A model generated the notes under the pieces. That model did not search any database, had not been told where the DNA came from, and worked only from the letters and a program-made list of their open reading frames with translations. Positions 54,071 to 62,756 of a stretch of 64,000 bases of DNA are shown piece by piece. The position numbers and the translations under genes were made by a program. The stretch spans positions 310,001 through 374,000 of the forward strand of contig CAWKGV010000006.1 in the NCBI GenBank assembly GCA_963849305.1, given 5' to 3'. Origin of the DNA: CAWKGV01 sp963849305. GTDB lineage: Bacteria; Pseudomonadota; Alphaproteobacteria; Acetobacterales; Acetobacteraceae. Each line of letters starts with the position of its first letter. Within the stretch, counting starts at the first letter, position 1.

Positions 54071-55004
54071 TTGCCTCCAGGGATCCCTTCACCACCTCAA
54101 GAAACGCCGGCGTGAGGATGACGCTGGTGCTATTCGGGTCCACACTCGTCCAGTTCACCACGAAGCAGAACGTGACGGGCGTTGCGTTTACGACCATTTG
54201 CCCGGCGACTGCCAGGGTGTGGAAGTCGGCCACGCTGAGGCTTTCGGCAACCGCGTCAACGCTGCCGCCCTTTGCGTAGCCGATGGTATCATCCGGGAAA
54301 AACGTGTTGTTCAGGTGGATGCGCTTGAACTCCGTCAAGGTCGTAGGCTTGGTGAAGAACTCTCCGGCCATCGCCCGCTTGTAGTATGATACCATGTCAT
54401 CGGCGCTGCTGGCCAAGGTCTCCTGATCATTGAGCGGCGCGCGCGGCGGCCCGAGCAGCTGCTGCGAGGTCACCACCTGCTGCACGCCTGCCCAGCCAAT
54501 GTCCACGCCGAGCGGCGCGCCGACGTTGTAGGAGAAGAAGCGGCGCGTCGAGTCCGGAATGAGCGTTGCGCGAAGCCCTACGGCGGCAATGAAGGAACGG
54601 ACCCGATCCGGGCCGACACGCAGCAGGGCGATGTCAGTCGCCGTGTTGTCGCTGTACATGATCGCTGCGTCTAGGATCGAGCGGGCCTGAGTGGTGCCCG
54701 TCAGGTTGAGAGACACCGGGCTGTCCGAGTGACGAACGCCGTCGTTGACCGGCAGCTGTTCATCCTCGGATAGACGACCCGCCTCGACGTCGCGCAGGTA
54801 CTGGCAAACGATGAAGGTCTTGATCGAGCTGGCGACAAACAGCTGGCTTTCAGGAGACTCGGCGGCCACTGTGTCATTGGCGACGTCAATTCGGAAGCTC
54901 GTGGCTCCTGGGAACCCTTTGAACCGCTGGAGCTGAGTATCCAGAGCACTCGATGCATCTTCCGCCGATGCAGTGTTCGTGATCAAGCTGGTGAAGTCTG
55001 ACAT
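54048..55004 (-). CDS. class A beta-lactamase-like serine hydrolase, no signal peptide
   Basis: A 318-residue protein with penicillin-binding/beta-lactamase motifs: SxxK in VASSIKTFIV, SDN in MYSDNTATDIAL and a KGG in GYAKGGS. Start ATG at 55004 (MSDFTSLITNT) after AAGGGGGAAC. It lacks a signal peptide, unlike its tandem paralogue, and its leader resembles that of the 58.1-kb gene. Whether it hydrolyses beta-lactams is not known; other substrates are equally possible. Confidence 0.85.
   Translation of the reverse strand: MSDFTSLITNTASAEDASSALDTQLQRFKGFPGATSFRIDVANDTVAAESPESQLFVASSIKTFIVCQYLRDVEAGRLSEDEQLPVNDGVRHSDSPVSLNLTGTTQARSILDAAIMYSDNTATDIALLRVGPDRVRSFIAAVGLRATLIPDSTRRFFSYNVGAPLGVDIGWAGVQQVVTSQQLLGPPRAPLNDQETLASSADDMVSYYKRAMAGEFFTKPTTLTEFKRIHLNNTFFPDDTIGYAKGGSVDAVAESLSVADFHTLAVAGQMVVNATPVTFCFVVNWTSVDPNSTSVILTPAFLEVVKGSLEAIKRRLLA
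54921..54973. repeat. 53-base block shared by the two hydrolase genes
   Basis: It matches 55961-56013 with three mismatches, encoding SAEDASS and LDTQLQ. Flanking coding regions of the two genes are far less similar. It marks the point where the N-terminal leaders differ. Confidence 0.75.
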
Positions 55005-55048
55005 CTTTCGTTCCCCCTTTATTGGCGCCACATAGCTGGTGCAGTGCC

Positions 55049-56077
55049 CTACAAGGTTTGTTTCACGGCACCCAGAATGGATCGGATGGCGGCGAAGAAC
55101 GCGGCCTCGATTTCGGCAAACTCCTCCCCCGGCCCGTCCCAGTTCACGGCAAAGCAGAACGTCACCGGCGTCGGCTTGCCGCCGCACACCACAATCTGCC
55201 CGGCGAAGCTCTTGGCGTTGAGCGTGGACCCGAAGGCCGCCGCGTACTCCCCGCCCTTGGCGTAGGCGACCGTGTCCGCCGGCACCGCCTGCGCGATCTG
55301 CACGGACATCGCCTGGATGCGCTTGAACTCGGTCAGCGTCTCCGGGTTGGCGAAGAACGCCCCCGCCAGGGCCTGCTCGTACCAGGAGACGAAGTCGCGC
55401 GCGCTGCCGGCCAGCGTGATCACGTCGTTGAGCGGTGGCCGGAAGGGGCCGGGCGGGTTCTGCGCGGCTTGCAGAACCCCCGGCCAGCCCAGGTCAACGC
55501 CTGGGGGCGCGCCGAGGATGTAGGAGAAGAAGCGGCGCGTGGAGTTCGGGATGCGGATGGACGAGAGACCGGCCTGGGCGATGAGCGCGCGCACCTGGTC
55601 GGCGCCAGCCTTGCCCGTCGCGAGGTCGGTGGCGATGTTGTCGCTGTGCGTGATCATCGCCTCCAGCACCGAGCGCGCCTCGGTCCTGCCGGCGAGGTTG
55701 AGGAACACCGGGCTGCTGAGCATGCGCACGCTGTCGTCGATTGGCACCTGCTCATCCTCCGACAGCCGGCCCGCCTCGACCTCGCGCAGATACTGGCCAA
55801 GAACGAAGGTCTTGTAGGCGCTGGCGGTGAAGAGAATGAGGTCCGGCTGCTCCGCGATCTGGCCGGCCGATCCGCCGGGACCGACATGCAGCAGGTAGCT
55901 CTTCGTGCCCGGCAGCGCCGCGAACTGCTGGAGCGCCGCATCGAGATCGCCGCCCCCTTCGAACTGCTGGAGCTGAGTGTCCAGATCACTCGATGCATCT
56001 TCCGCCGATGCAGGACGCACGGCCGTCATCCCCGCGAGTGTTGCGAAAGCCAGTTTGCCCAAGTTTCGACGATGCAT
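55049..56077 (-). CDS. class A beta-lactamase-like serine hydrolase with signal peptide
   Basis: A 342-residue tandem paralogue of the preceding gene product. The N-terminus MHRRNLGKLAFATLAGMTAV is a signal peptide, possibly Tat, cut near ASA. Motifs: SxxK in TASAYKTFVLG, SDN in THSDNIATDL and KGG in AYAKGGEY. It precedes the signal-less copy in transcription order, with 44 bases between. Export and a periplasmic role are likely; the substrate is unknown. Confidence 0.87.
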   Translation of the reverse strand: MHRRNLGKLAFATLAGMTAVRPASAEDASSDLDTQLQQFEGGGDLDAALQQFAALPGTKSYLLHVGPGGSAGQIAEQPDLILFTASAYKTFVLGQYLREVEAGRLSEDEQVPIDDSVRMLSSPVFLNLAGRTEARSVLEAMITHSDNIATDLATGKAGADQVRALIAQAGLSSIRIPNSTRRFFSYILGAPPGVDLGWPGVLQAAQNPPGPFRPPLNDVITLAGSARDFVSWYEQALAGAFFANPETLTEFKRIQAMSVQIAQAVPADTVAYAKGGEYAAAFGSTLNAKSFAGQIVVCGGKPTPVTFCFAVNWDGPGEEFAEIEAAFFAAIRSILGAVKQTL

Positions 56078-56290
56078 TGATTGCTCCCTTGTCTGCGCCG
56101 GCGCCATGATGTCGGTCTTGCGGCCGAGAGTCTCGCCCGCGACCGTCCCCCGATCTCCCCTCCCAAGCCGGCTGCGGCCCCACTATCTGCGCCACCTTGG
56201 GCGGCGTAGGCGGCGACGATGCCGTGAACGCCGGTCGTTGGCCCGATACGAGCGGAAGCATACTGCGGACGGCCAATGCGACTCCGGCGG

Positions 56291-57898
56291 CTACTCCGGC
56301 AGCCCGGCCTTGCGCAGCGCCTCGAATAGCACCTTGTCGCGCATGGCGGTGTGCGCGCGGGCAGCGGAGACCGTGTAGCCCGGCGCCACGGCAAGCAGGG
56401 CGCTCAGCGCCGCCTCGATCGCTGCTCGGTCGCCGAGCTGGGCAAGGCTTGCCACCAGAAGCCGGTGGGCCGGCAGGAAATTCGGCCGGTCGCCGAGGGC
56501 GCGGCGCCCCAATTCCGCCGCTTCCTCGTACCGCTGAAGCACGAAGTTGGCGAAGCCGAGCGCGGTGACGACGTAGAACTTCGCCGGATCGACCGGGCTC
56601 AGTCGCATCGCCCGTTCGAGATGCACGACCGCCTCGGGCGCGTCGCCGACATAGACCCGAAGCCAGCCGGCCACCCAGAGCACCAGTGCCGAGTTGGGCG
56701 CGAGCATGAGCGCGCGCTCGGCCGCCGCGGACCCGGATTCGTAGTCCTTGGCGAAGAAGGCCAGGGCGTGCCCGGCAGAGGCGAGAGCGCTCGGGGCGTC
56801 CTCGCCGGCGCCATTCACCACTCGCGCGCGAGGCGCACCGCTTCCTGGACGTCGCCCTTCTCCGCCCAGTCCTGCCCAAACCGGATGATGTGCAGGCCCG
56901 CAAGCGTGCCCTTGGCGGCGGCGAAACCGGGATCGATGGCGATGGCCCGGCGAAGCAGGCGCAGCGCTTCCTCGTTGCCCTCTCGGGTCGCGAAGCGGTG
57001 CGGCAGGGCGCGCAAATAGAGGTCATAGGCCGTGAGGCTCTCGGTCGGCTTGGCCCGGGCGCGGGCGACCTCGGCCAATCGCAAGCTGCGCTCGATGGCG
57101 CCGACCACCGCCTCGGTCAGCCGGTCCTGCAAGTCGAAGATGTCGGCCAGATCGCCGTCGAAGCGCCCGGCCCAGACCTGCGTTCCGGCCTCGGCTTCGC
57201 ACAGTTGCGCGGCGATCCTCACCCTATCGCCCGCCTTGCGGATGCTGCCCTCGAGCACGTAGCCGACCCCGAGATCGCGTCCGACCTGGCGCACGTCGGT
57301 CGCTCGGCCCTTATAGGTGAAGGCCGAGTTGCGGGCGATCACCGAGAACCAGCGCAGGTGCGAGAGCGCCGTCGTCACGTCCTCGGTGATGCCGTCGGCG
57401 AAGTATTCCTGGGCAGGGTCGCCGGTCATGTTGGCGAACGGCAGCACCACGAGCATGGGGCGACTGGCCGGGGACTGCGCAGTCGCGACGACGGGCTCGA
57501 ACAGTTCCGTCGGCGGTTGATCGGGATCGGGGGGATCGACGACCAGCGTTGCCTGGTCGTCGACGCGCGACACCTCGGCGGCGAACAGGAAGCCCCGGCG
57601 CGGCACGGTGCGCAGCAGACGCTGCTCGCCATCGCCCAACGCCCGGCGGATCTCCTTGACGACCTGGGTGACGCTATCGTCGGTGACGATCACCCCGGGC
57701 CAGATCGCCGCCATGATCTCGTCGCGGTCGATCAGCCGCCCGGCATTCTCGACCAGTTGCCGGCAGCAGCGCGAAAGCCTTCGGGCGGAGCGCGACCTCG
57801 GTACCGCCTGCCGCCAGCAAGGCGCCCCGGACCAAGTCCAGGGTGAAGCAGTCGAAGCGGTATACGGTGCCTCTCGGAGCCGGGGTTTCCCCATCCAT
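56291..57898 (-). pseudogene. second winged-helix/TolB-like/TPR regulator, two frameshifts
   Basis: Paralogue of the 52.2-kb regulator. MDGETPAPRGTVYRFDCFTL begins in one frame; an extra base near 57765 breaks it within KAFALL. The middle (LVENAGRLIDRDE to EAVRLAREW) is in a second frame, and a missing base near 56826 moves the TPR end (VVNGAGEDAPSALASAGHAL to LRKAGLPE) to a third. With both corrected the protein has 535 residues, like its paralogue. Two indels in one gene favour real decay or poor sequence in a repeat-rich region. Confidence 0.88.
57091..57467. repeat. 377-base direct repeat, copy 2
   Basis: Partner of 53015-53391, 4076 bases away in the same orientation. Recombination between the copies would delete both serine hydrolases. 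Confidence 0.85.
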
Positions 57899-58088
57899 TG
57901 GCCATTGCTCCTGGCGCGCTCCGATGCGCCGAACACACCACCGGACACGGCCTCGGGACACTTTCCCGCTCGCCCCCGTGGCTTGCTGCCAGCATCCCGT
58001 CATCCACCCGCGTTGTTGCAGGGGCCGAGCGAGTCAGAGTGGGCCGCTCTTTTCGACAGCGCCCGATGGTTGCTTCAACCCAGTGCCA

Positions 58089-58691
58089 TCACGGCCCGAC
58101 GGTGCCTGGCAGCGGCACCGCAACTGATGGTGACACCCCAGCCAGAGGGCCGCTGGCGATCACCACCCCGCCGGGAAGCCCCGATCCGACTCCTACCGTG
58201 GCGGGCGCCTCAAACACCGTGAAACCGGCTGCGCTGGGGGTCATCTTCAGCGTGTCCGTCACCTGGCTTCCGGCAAAAAGCGTCAACGTATTAGTGGTGG
58301 TGGAAAACGCCCAATGGTCCGCCGCCACCCCAACGAGAGCAAGCAGGGAAGGAGGACCGTTGGGGATCACACCGGGAATGCTCGCACTGAAATCGATCGT
58401 CCCCTGGAAATGCAGGGGATCCAATAAAGCGAGCTGGGAGTCGGTATTACTGGGCATGCTGAAGATCACGCCGGGGCCAACCGCCGCGCTGGAGACAACA
58501 TGTTGAGCGATAAGTTGTATCGTAGCGGGGCCAGCCAATGCGGCATTGATTTGCGTGACCGCCACATTGGCCGCGGCGTTTGCCGCGTTAATGGCATTAT
58601 TGGCTACGTTGTTGACGAGGTTGACGGCAGTATTGGCTTGGTCAACTATGCTGTTAGTTAGATTGTTGATCGCGCTGGTTAGACCCGACAT
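58089..58691 (-). CDS. Asn/Ala-rich protein of unknown function
   Basis: A 200-residue protein. Residues 1-50 (MSGLTSAINNLTNSIVDQAN, then AVNLVNNVANNAINAANAAA) form a low-complexity, probably helical segment. The rest is rich in beta-type residues (VGPGVIFSMPSNTDS, HWAFSTTTNTLTLFAG). No signal peptide or family recognised. The leader and its GGGGGAGAACGAAAC upstream resemble those of the 54.0-kb hydrolase. It may be a surface or secreted protein; that is inference. Confidence 0.65.
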   Translation of the reverse strand: MSGLTSAINNLTNSIVDQANTAVNLVNNVANNAINAANAAANVAVTQINAALAGPATIQLIAQHVVSSAAVGPGVIFSMPSNTDSQLALLDPLHFQGTIDFSASIPGVIPNGPPSLLALVGVAADHWAFSTTTNTLTLFAGSQVTDTLKMTPSAAGFTVFEAPATVGVGSGLPGGVVIASGPLAGVSPSVAVPLPGTVGP

Positions 58692-58799
58692 GTTTCGTTC
58701 TCCCCCTTCATTTGACCCTAGAGGCGTGGGCCAAGATCTTCTCCCATTTCGCGGACCGTGTCGCCGTCCCAACTGCTCAGAACGGGATTAGAAACGCAA

Positions 58800-59012
58800 T
58801 CAGTGCGGAGCAGTCAACGGAATTAGACAGCGGCTACGCCGATGCTGTTGCGGCAGCGCGAGGAAATGGGCTGCGAGGGCGGCACGATCGTCCTGCCCGA
58901 GGCGGCGGATCGGCAGGCAGGGCAACGCGAAAACACTCGGCGGCGCGACATCGACGTAAGCTGCCAGGTCGGCAACGAAAGGAGCGATGCGGGACAGAGG
59001 CTGTGGCTGCAT
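58800..59012 (-). CDS. small hypothetical protein
   Basis: A 70-residue candidate (MQPQPLSRIAPFVADLAAYV to LIPLTAPH). AGGAGAG lies nine bases before the ATG. It is followed after 108 bases by the Asn/Ala-rich gene on the same strand. A box at 59071-59116 is shared with the 52.0-kb small gene. No family recognised. Confidence 0.45.
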   Translation of the reverse strand: MQPQPLSRIAPFVADLAAYVDVAPPSVFALPCLPIRRLGQDDRAALAAHFLALPQQHRRSRCLIPLTAPH

Positions 59013-59070
59013 GGTGACTTCTCTCCTGTCGCAGAGCGGCGTTCGAAGCGTCGCCGATGGCAGGAGCAAC

Positions 59071-59116
59071 GTCCTGGAACTCGGCCTGAGCGCGCGGCAA
59101 GTTTCACCGAAATCAG
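59071..59116 (-). promoter_or_regulatory. upstream box shared with the 52.0-kb small gene
   Basis: GATTTCGGTGAAACTT, then 16 bases on, AGTTCCAGGACGT, on the minus strand, 59 bases before the ATG. Compare 52106-52150. Partly overlaps the patatin stop. Confidence 0.35.
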
Positions 59117-59961
59117 GGAGAAGCTGGCATCGCGAGGGCGCGCAGCCCGGGTAGTGCCTGCTCCATCGCCTCCTCGCCCGCGGCGAGGAACCGGTCGGCG
59201 TGCCGGAAGTCACGCCAAGTCCCGGGCCCGAACCGGGGCGTGACCGGCACGGACGCAGCGGCGGTCTGAGCGGCGGCCGCGCCGAGCGAGGCCAGCTCTA
59301 GGCTCTCGATGAGCGGATCACGGTCGCGCGCGACCCGTTCCGGTTCTGGTGCCCCCGGCCACGCCGGCAGTGCTTGCCGGCCCAGCAGGTTAACCGCGAT
59401 CGTGACATCGACCCCGGCCAGCGCGGCGGTCGGAACCGGTGTGAGGACAACGGCGTCGACCAGCCGCTGGTCACCGCACCGCACCGGCGGGTACAGCCCA
59501 GGCACCGTGCTCGCTGCGACCAGCGCGTCCGCCAGCCCGCCCTCGGTTAGCGACACTGGGCACTGCGCGGCCAAGTCCGCGGTCATCACGGCCAGCGGCA
59601 TCGCCAGGTCAGCGAACCGGGCGTCGTCGGTTGTCTCCCGGGCCAGGTGCTCCATCACCGCGGTGCCCTCGGCGCCGCCGCGGCGGAACATCGCCTGCAC
59701 GGCGCCGGTGTCGAAGCGCTCCCGGAGCAGCTGTCCGACGGTTCCCGTGTCATGCCCCAACGCCGTCCACGCAGCGACCCAGGCGCCGATGCTGCTGCCG
59801 GCGACCGCATCGACGACGTAGCCGGCTCGCTGCAGGCTGCGCAGCGCCCCGACGTGCGCCCAGCCCTTTGCCCCGCCCGCCCCGAACGCGATCCCGATCG
59901 AGGCGCGGGCCAGCCGGCGCCCGAGCCGGGCTGGGTCCACGGTGGGTTCGACCCGGTTCAC
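59113..59961 (-). CDS. patatin-like phospholipase, NTE type
   Basis: A 282-residue lipid acyl hydrolase. The oxyanion loop is FGAGGAKGWAHVGAL, the nucleophile GSSIGAW and the catalytic Asp in LVDAVVLTPVP. This is the catalytic half of NTE/RssA-type proteins. The ATG overlaps the cyclic-nucleotide-binding gene stop (ATGA), so a two-gene version of the usually fused sensor-lipase is made. Confidence 0.92.
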   Translation of the reverse strand: MNRVEPTVDPARLGRRLARASIGIAFGAGGAKGWAHVGALRSLQRAGYVVDAVAGSSIGAWVAAWTALGHDTGTVGQLLRERFDTGAVQAMFRRGGAEGTAVMEHLARETTDDARFADLAMPLAVMTADLAAQCPVSLTEGGLADALVAASTVPGLYPPVRCGDQRLVDAVVLTPVPTAALAGVDVTIAVNLLGRQALPAWPGAPEPERVARDRDPLIESLELASLGAAAAQTAAASVPVTPRFGPGTWRDFRHADRFLAAGEEAMEQALPGLRALAMPASP

Positions 59962-60707
59962 CTCGCTCGGACGCAGGGCGCGAGCGCCGGGTCAAAGGCG
60001 CTGTCCGCAGGCAGCACGGCTATCGTGCGCTCGCAATAATCGAGCAGCTCGGTGAGGTTGGCGTGGTCGGTGCGCAGGTGCAGGAGCACCGGCCCGGCGG
60101 CTGCCGCGGCGTCGAGCCGGGCGAGCAGCTCGGGCGCCGGCATCTGCCTTGCGGCGATGCCGCTCTCTGGCGTGGCGGTCCCGCCGATAGGGCCGGCACC
60201 GGCAGCGTCGAGCACGGTCAATGGTGCGGCACTGGCCGCCTGAGCCGTCGCGACCGCGGTCGCTGCACCTGCCCAGCCAGCCGACCCGGTCAGCAGCGCC
60301 GTGATGCGGGCGGGTGCTGGTCGCGCGGTGCGCGCGACCAGCCGGCGGCACACGATCCTGGCGAGATTAGCCAGCAGCACGGGGTGGCGGGCAGCAAGGG
60401 CCAGGAACGCCTCCCGCGACAGCTCGGACACCGCGCTGGGCACCCGCGCGAGCAGCGTTGCCGAACGCGGCTCGCCAGTGAGCAACGCGACCTCGCCCAC
60501 GACATCACCCGCCCGTTGCCGCCCGAGCAGCGCTGCGGTGTCGCCGTCGAGCACGTGCAGCAGGCCACGCTCGACGAGGTAGAGGCTGTCGCTGCGGTCC
60601 CCTGCCCGGCACAGCACCGCGCCGGCCGGCAGCACACCCGGTCGCAACTGCGCGTGCAGCGCTTCACGCGCGCGCTCGTCGAGGCTGTCGAACAGTCCCT
60701 GGCTCAC
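59958..60707 (-). CDS. cyclic nucleotide-binding domain protein, partner of the patatin
   Basis: A 249-residue protein. The cNMP-binding fold covers about residues 1-125: LFDSLDERAREALHAQLRPG, DSLYLVERGLLHVLDG, GDVVGEVALLTGEPRSATLL. The rest resembles the middle region of NTE-like proteins. GTG start at 60707 with GGAAGGTGG upstream; the longer frame is not needed. It probably controls the coupled phospholipase. Which ligand binds is unknown. Confidence 0.85.
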   Translation of the reverse strand: MSQGLFDSLDERAREALHAQLRPGVLPAGAVLCRAGDRSDSLYLVERGLLHVLDGDTAALLGRQRAGDVVGEVALLTGEPRSATLLARVPSAVSELSREAFLALAARHPVLLANLARIVCRRLVARTARPAPARITALLTGSAGWAGAATAVATAQAASAAPLTVLDAAGAGPIGGTATPESGIAARQMPAPELLARLDAAAAAGPVLLHLRTDHANLTELLDYCERTIAVLPADSAFDPALAPCVRAR

Positions 60708-61650
60708 GATCCACCTTCCGGGCCGGGGGAACAGTGTCCGCGGTGCCCTCCTCTCCGCTACATAGCCGATGACTTCGGCCGGCGGGTCGAGAGGGTCGTT
60801 CAAGAAGCTACCCAGGGTACTGGACGCTGGTCCAGGGAGTCCGTAACCGGCGTGATCGGCGCAACGCGAACCCAAGTCGTGACCCAGGTCGGCGACCTCG
60901 CATCGTGGCTTGTCAAATGGCGTTTGTGTCTTGAAGCGCTCGTTCCATGTAGGCGCTTAGTGTCGAATTGGGCGCCGCTCGGTCTCGGATGCCGGAGAAA
61001 TTGCGTCGGACGTGTGCGCCCAACATTCAGCCTCTGAGATGCGTCCTTGGGGGCCACGGTAACGCTGGGAGGGGCCGATCGGTGGGCTCCACGGACGCGG
61101 GCTCGATCAAAGCACTTCGAGCAATCACGCAACTGCAGGATTTAGGTTGATCCCTCTGGCGGCCCCGGAGGCATGGTGCGCCGTAGCCCTGATCGCCGCT
61201 GCGATCCGCCCGATCTCGCCGCGCGGTATTCGCACTCGATGCGCCACACGACACCAGAGAGCTGCCGATCTCGGCTTGTTGTCCGAGCACGCCGGGCCGT
61301 AGATCGCATCATGGAACCGGATCGCGGGCGCTATGAGGCTCTCCGTGGGCCGGTTCCGGGCGATGTTGGCGGGCGATGCGTCGATGCAGCTTCCAAAGGT
61401 CCTGAAGGTGCCCGAGTCCGTATACCGCCGACCGGGCGCGCGCTTATTCGCCGAGGATTTGATGCACGATGCAGGGTGGCAGCCTCGCCGTCGCACACAA
61501 GTCATCAAGAGTGACGTGCAGGCCCCGCGAGAGTATCAAGGATTGCCTACCAGCGCTGCTATACGCCGCCTCGCGAACGTCGATTGTGACCGAGGCTGAT
61601 GAGGCCGCGCCCGCCGCGCAGAACGCGATGCTAGCCGAGCCAGGAATGCC
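60708..61650. other. 943-base region without a supported gene
   Basis: Short frames on both strands show no recognised family and no good ribosome sites. Base composition is less GC-rich in places than the neighbours. It may contain decayed mobile DNA, but I see no inverted repeats or transposase motifs. Confidence 0.5.
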
Positions 61651-62745
61651 TCAGAGATAGCGGGCACGGATATCGACCGTGGAGCGTTCGCCCAGGTGGT
61701 CGAAGTTCCTGGCCAGCCAGTCCGTGGCCACTCGGCGCCCATGCTCGCACAGCCACGCCAGAAAGGCGCGATCGGCGTTCAGCTTAGAGCTCACGCCAAG
61801 CTTGATCGTCACCTCGTCGGCGGCGATGGCATGGATCAGTATTCGCTTCATGCTCGGACGGCTGAGCTGTCCGCTGTCGATCAGCTCGTTCACGAAGTGG
61901 ATCGCTCGCATCTCCCGCATCAATGAGGAATTGAAGCTGATCTCGTTCACCCGATTGAGGATCTCGCGTGCCGTCCTGGGCGGCTCCGGACGCTCGACCG
62001 GGTTGATGTGCAGGATGACGACATCGCAGGAGTTGCAGCCGTAGATCAGCGGGAAGATGGCGGGATTGCCCATATATCCGCCGTCCCAGTAGCATTCGCC
62101 GTCGATCTCGACCGCCCGGAACAGGAACGGCAGGCAGGCCGACGCCAGCACGGCGTCGGCGGAGATTTCGGCGGACTGGAACACCTTGACCTTACCGGTT
62201 CGCACATTGGTGGCCGAAATGAACAGGCGAATCGGCGCAGTTGGCTTTCGCAGCACCTCGAAATCCACGCTGGCCAGCAAGGCGTCGCGTAGGGGATTGA
62301 GATCGAGCGGGTTGAACTCGTATGGGCTGAACAGTCGGGTGATCATGTCGAAGCCGACGAAGGCCGGCGACCATTCCAAGCCCCAGTTGCTGGAGACCCG
62401 GTCAAACCAACTTGGCTGCAGCGGCGACAGGGCGGCGGCATCGGCCACTCGGCCCCAAAACTCGGAAAGTACCCGGCGGGCCGCTTCCCTGCCCCCGATC
62501 GCCATTCCATAGGCAAAGCAAGTCGCGTTCATCGCGCCGGCGGAGGTCGCGCTGATTCCTTCGACGGCGATTCTTTCGTCCTCTAGGAGGCGATCAAGGA
62601 TCCCCCAGGCGAGTGCTCCGTGCGCGCCGCCGCCTTGCAGCGCCAAGTTGATCCTCTTTACGCCGACTGGCTTCCCAGGGTCGGATCGAGCCAGAGGCGA
62701 CGCATCGGCTATCGCTCCGGCCGGACTGTCCAGCAGTGTGCTCAT
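61651..62745 (-). CDS. patatin-like phospholipase with DUF3734 C-terminus
   Basis: A 364-residue protein. LALQGGGAHGALAWGIL is the oxyanion loop, ISATSAGAMNA the nucleophile (Ala replaces the usual first Gly of GxSxG) and YWDGGYMGNPAIFPLI the catalytic Asp. The C-terminus with ILNRVNEISFNSSLMREMRA fits DUF3734. In many bacteria this gene follows a 3-hydroxybutyrate dehydrogenase gene. Here 11 bases upstream ends an ORF with a dehydrogenase-like tail. Start ATG at 62745. Confidence 0.92.
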   Translation of the reverse strand: MSTLLDSPAGAIADASPLARSDPGKPVGVKRINLALQGGGAHGALAWGILDRLLEDERIAVEGISATSAGAMNATCFAYGMAIGGREAARRVLSEFWGRVADAAALSPLQPSWFDRVSSNWGLEWSPAFVGFDMITRLFSPYEFNPLDLNPLRDALLASVDFEVLRKPTAPIRLFISATNVRTGKVKVFQSAEISADAVLASACLPFLFRAVEIDGECYWDGGYMGNPAIFPLIYGCNSCDVVILHINPVERPEPPRTAREILNRVNEISFNSSLMREMRAIHFVNELIDSGQLSRPSMKRILIHAIAADEVTIKLGVSSKLNADRAFLAWLCEHGRRVATDWLARNFDHLGERSTVDIRARYL

Positions 62746-62756
62746 CAGTGCGCGGT

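Noticed and set aside
61333..61599. Small plus-strand frame of 88 codons
   Set aside because: No ribosome site, no family and a competing frame on the other strand.
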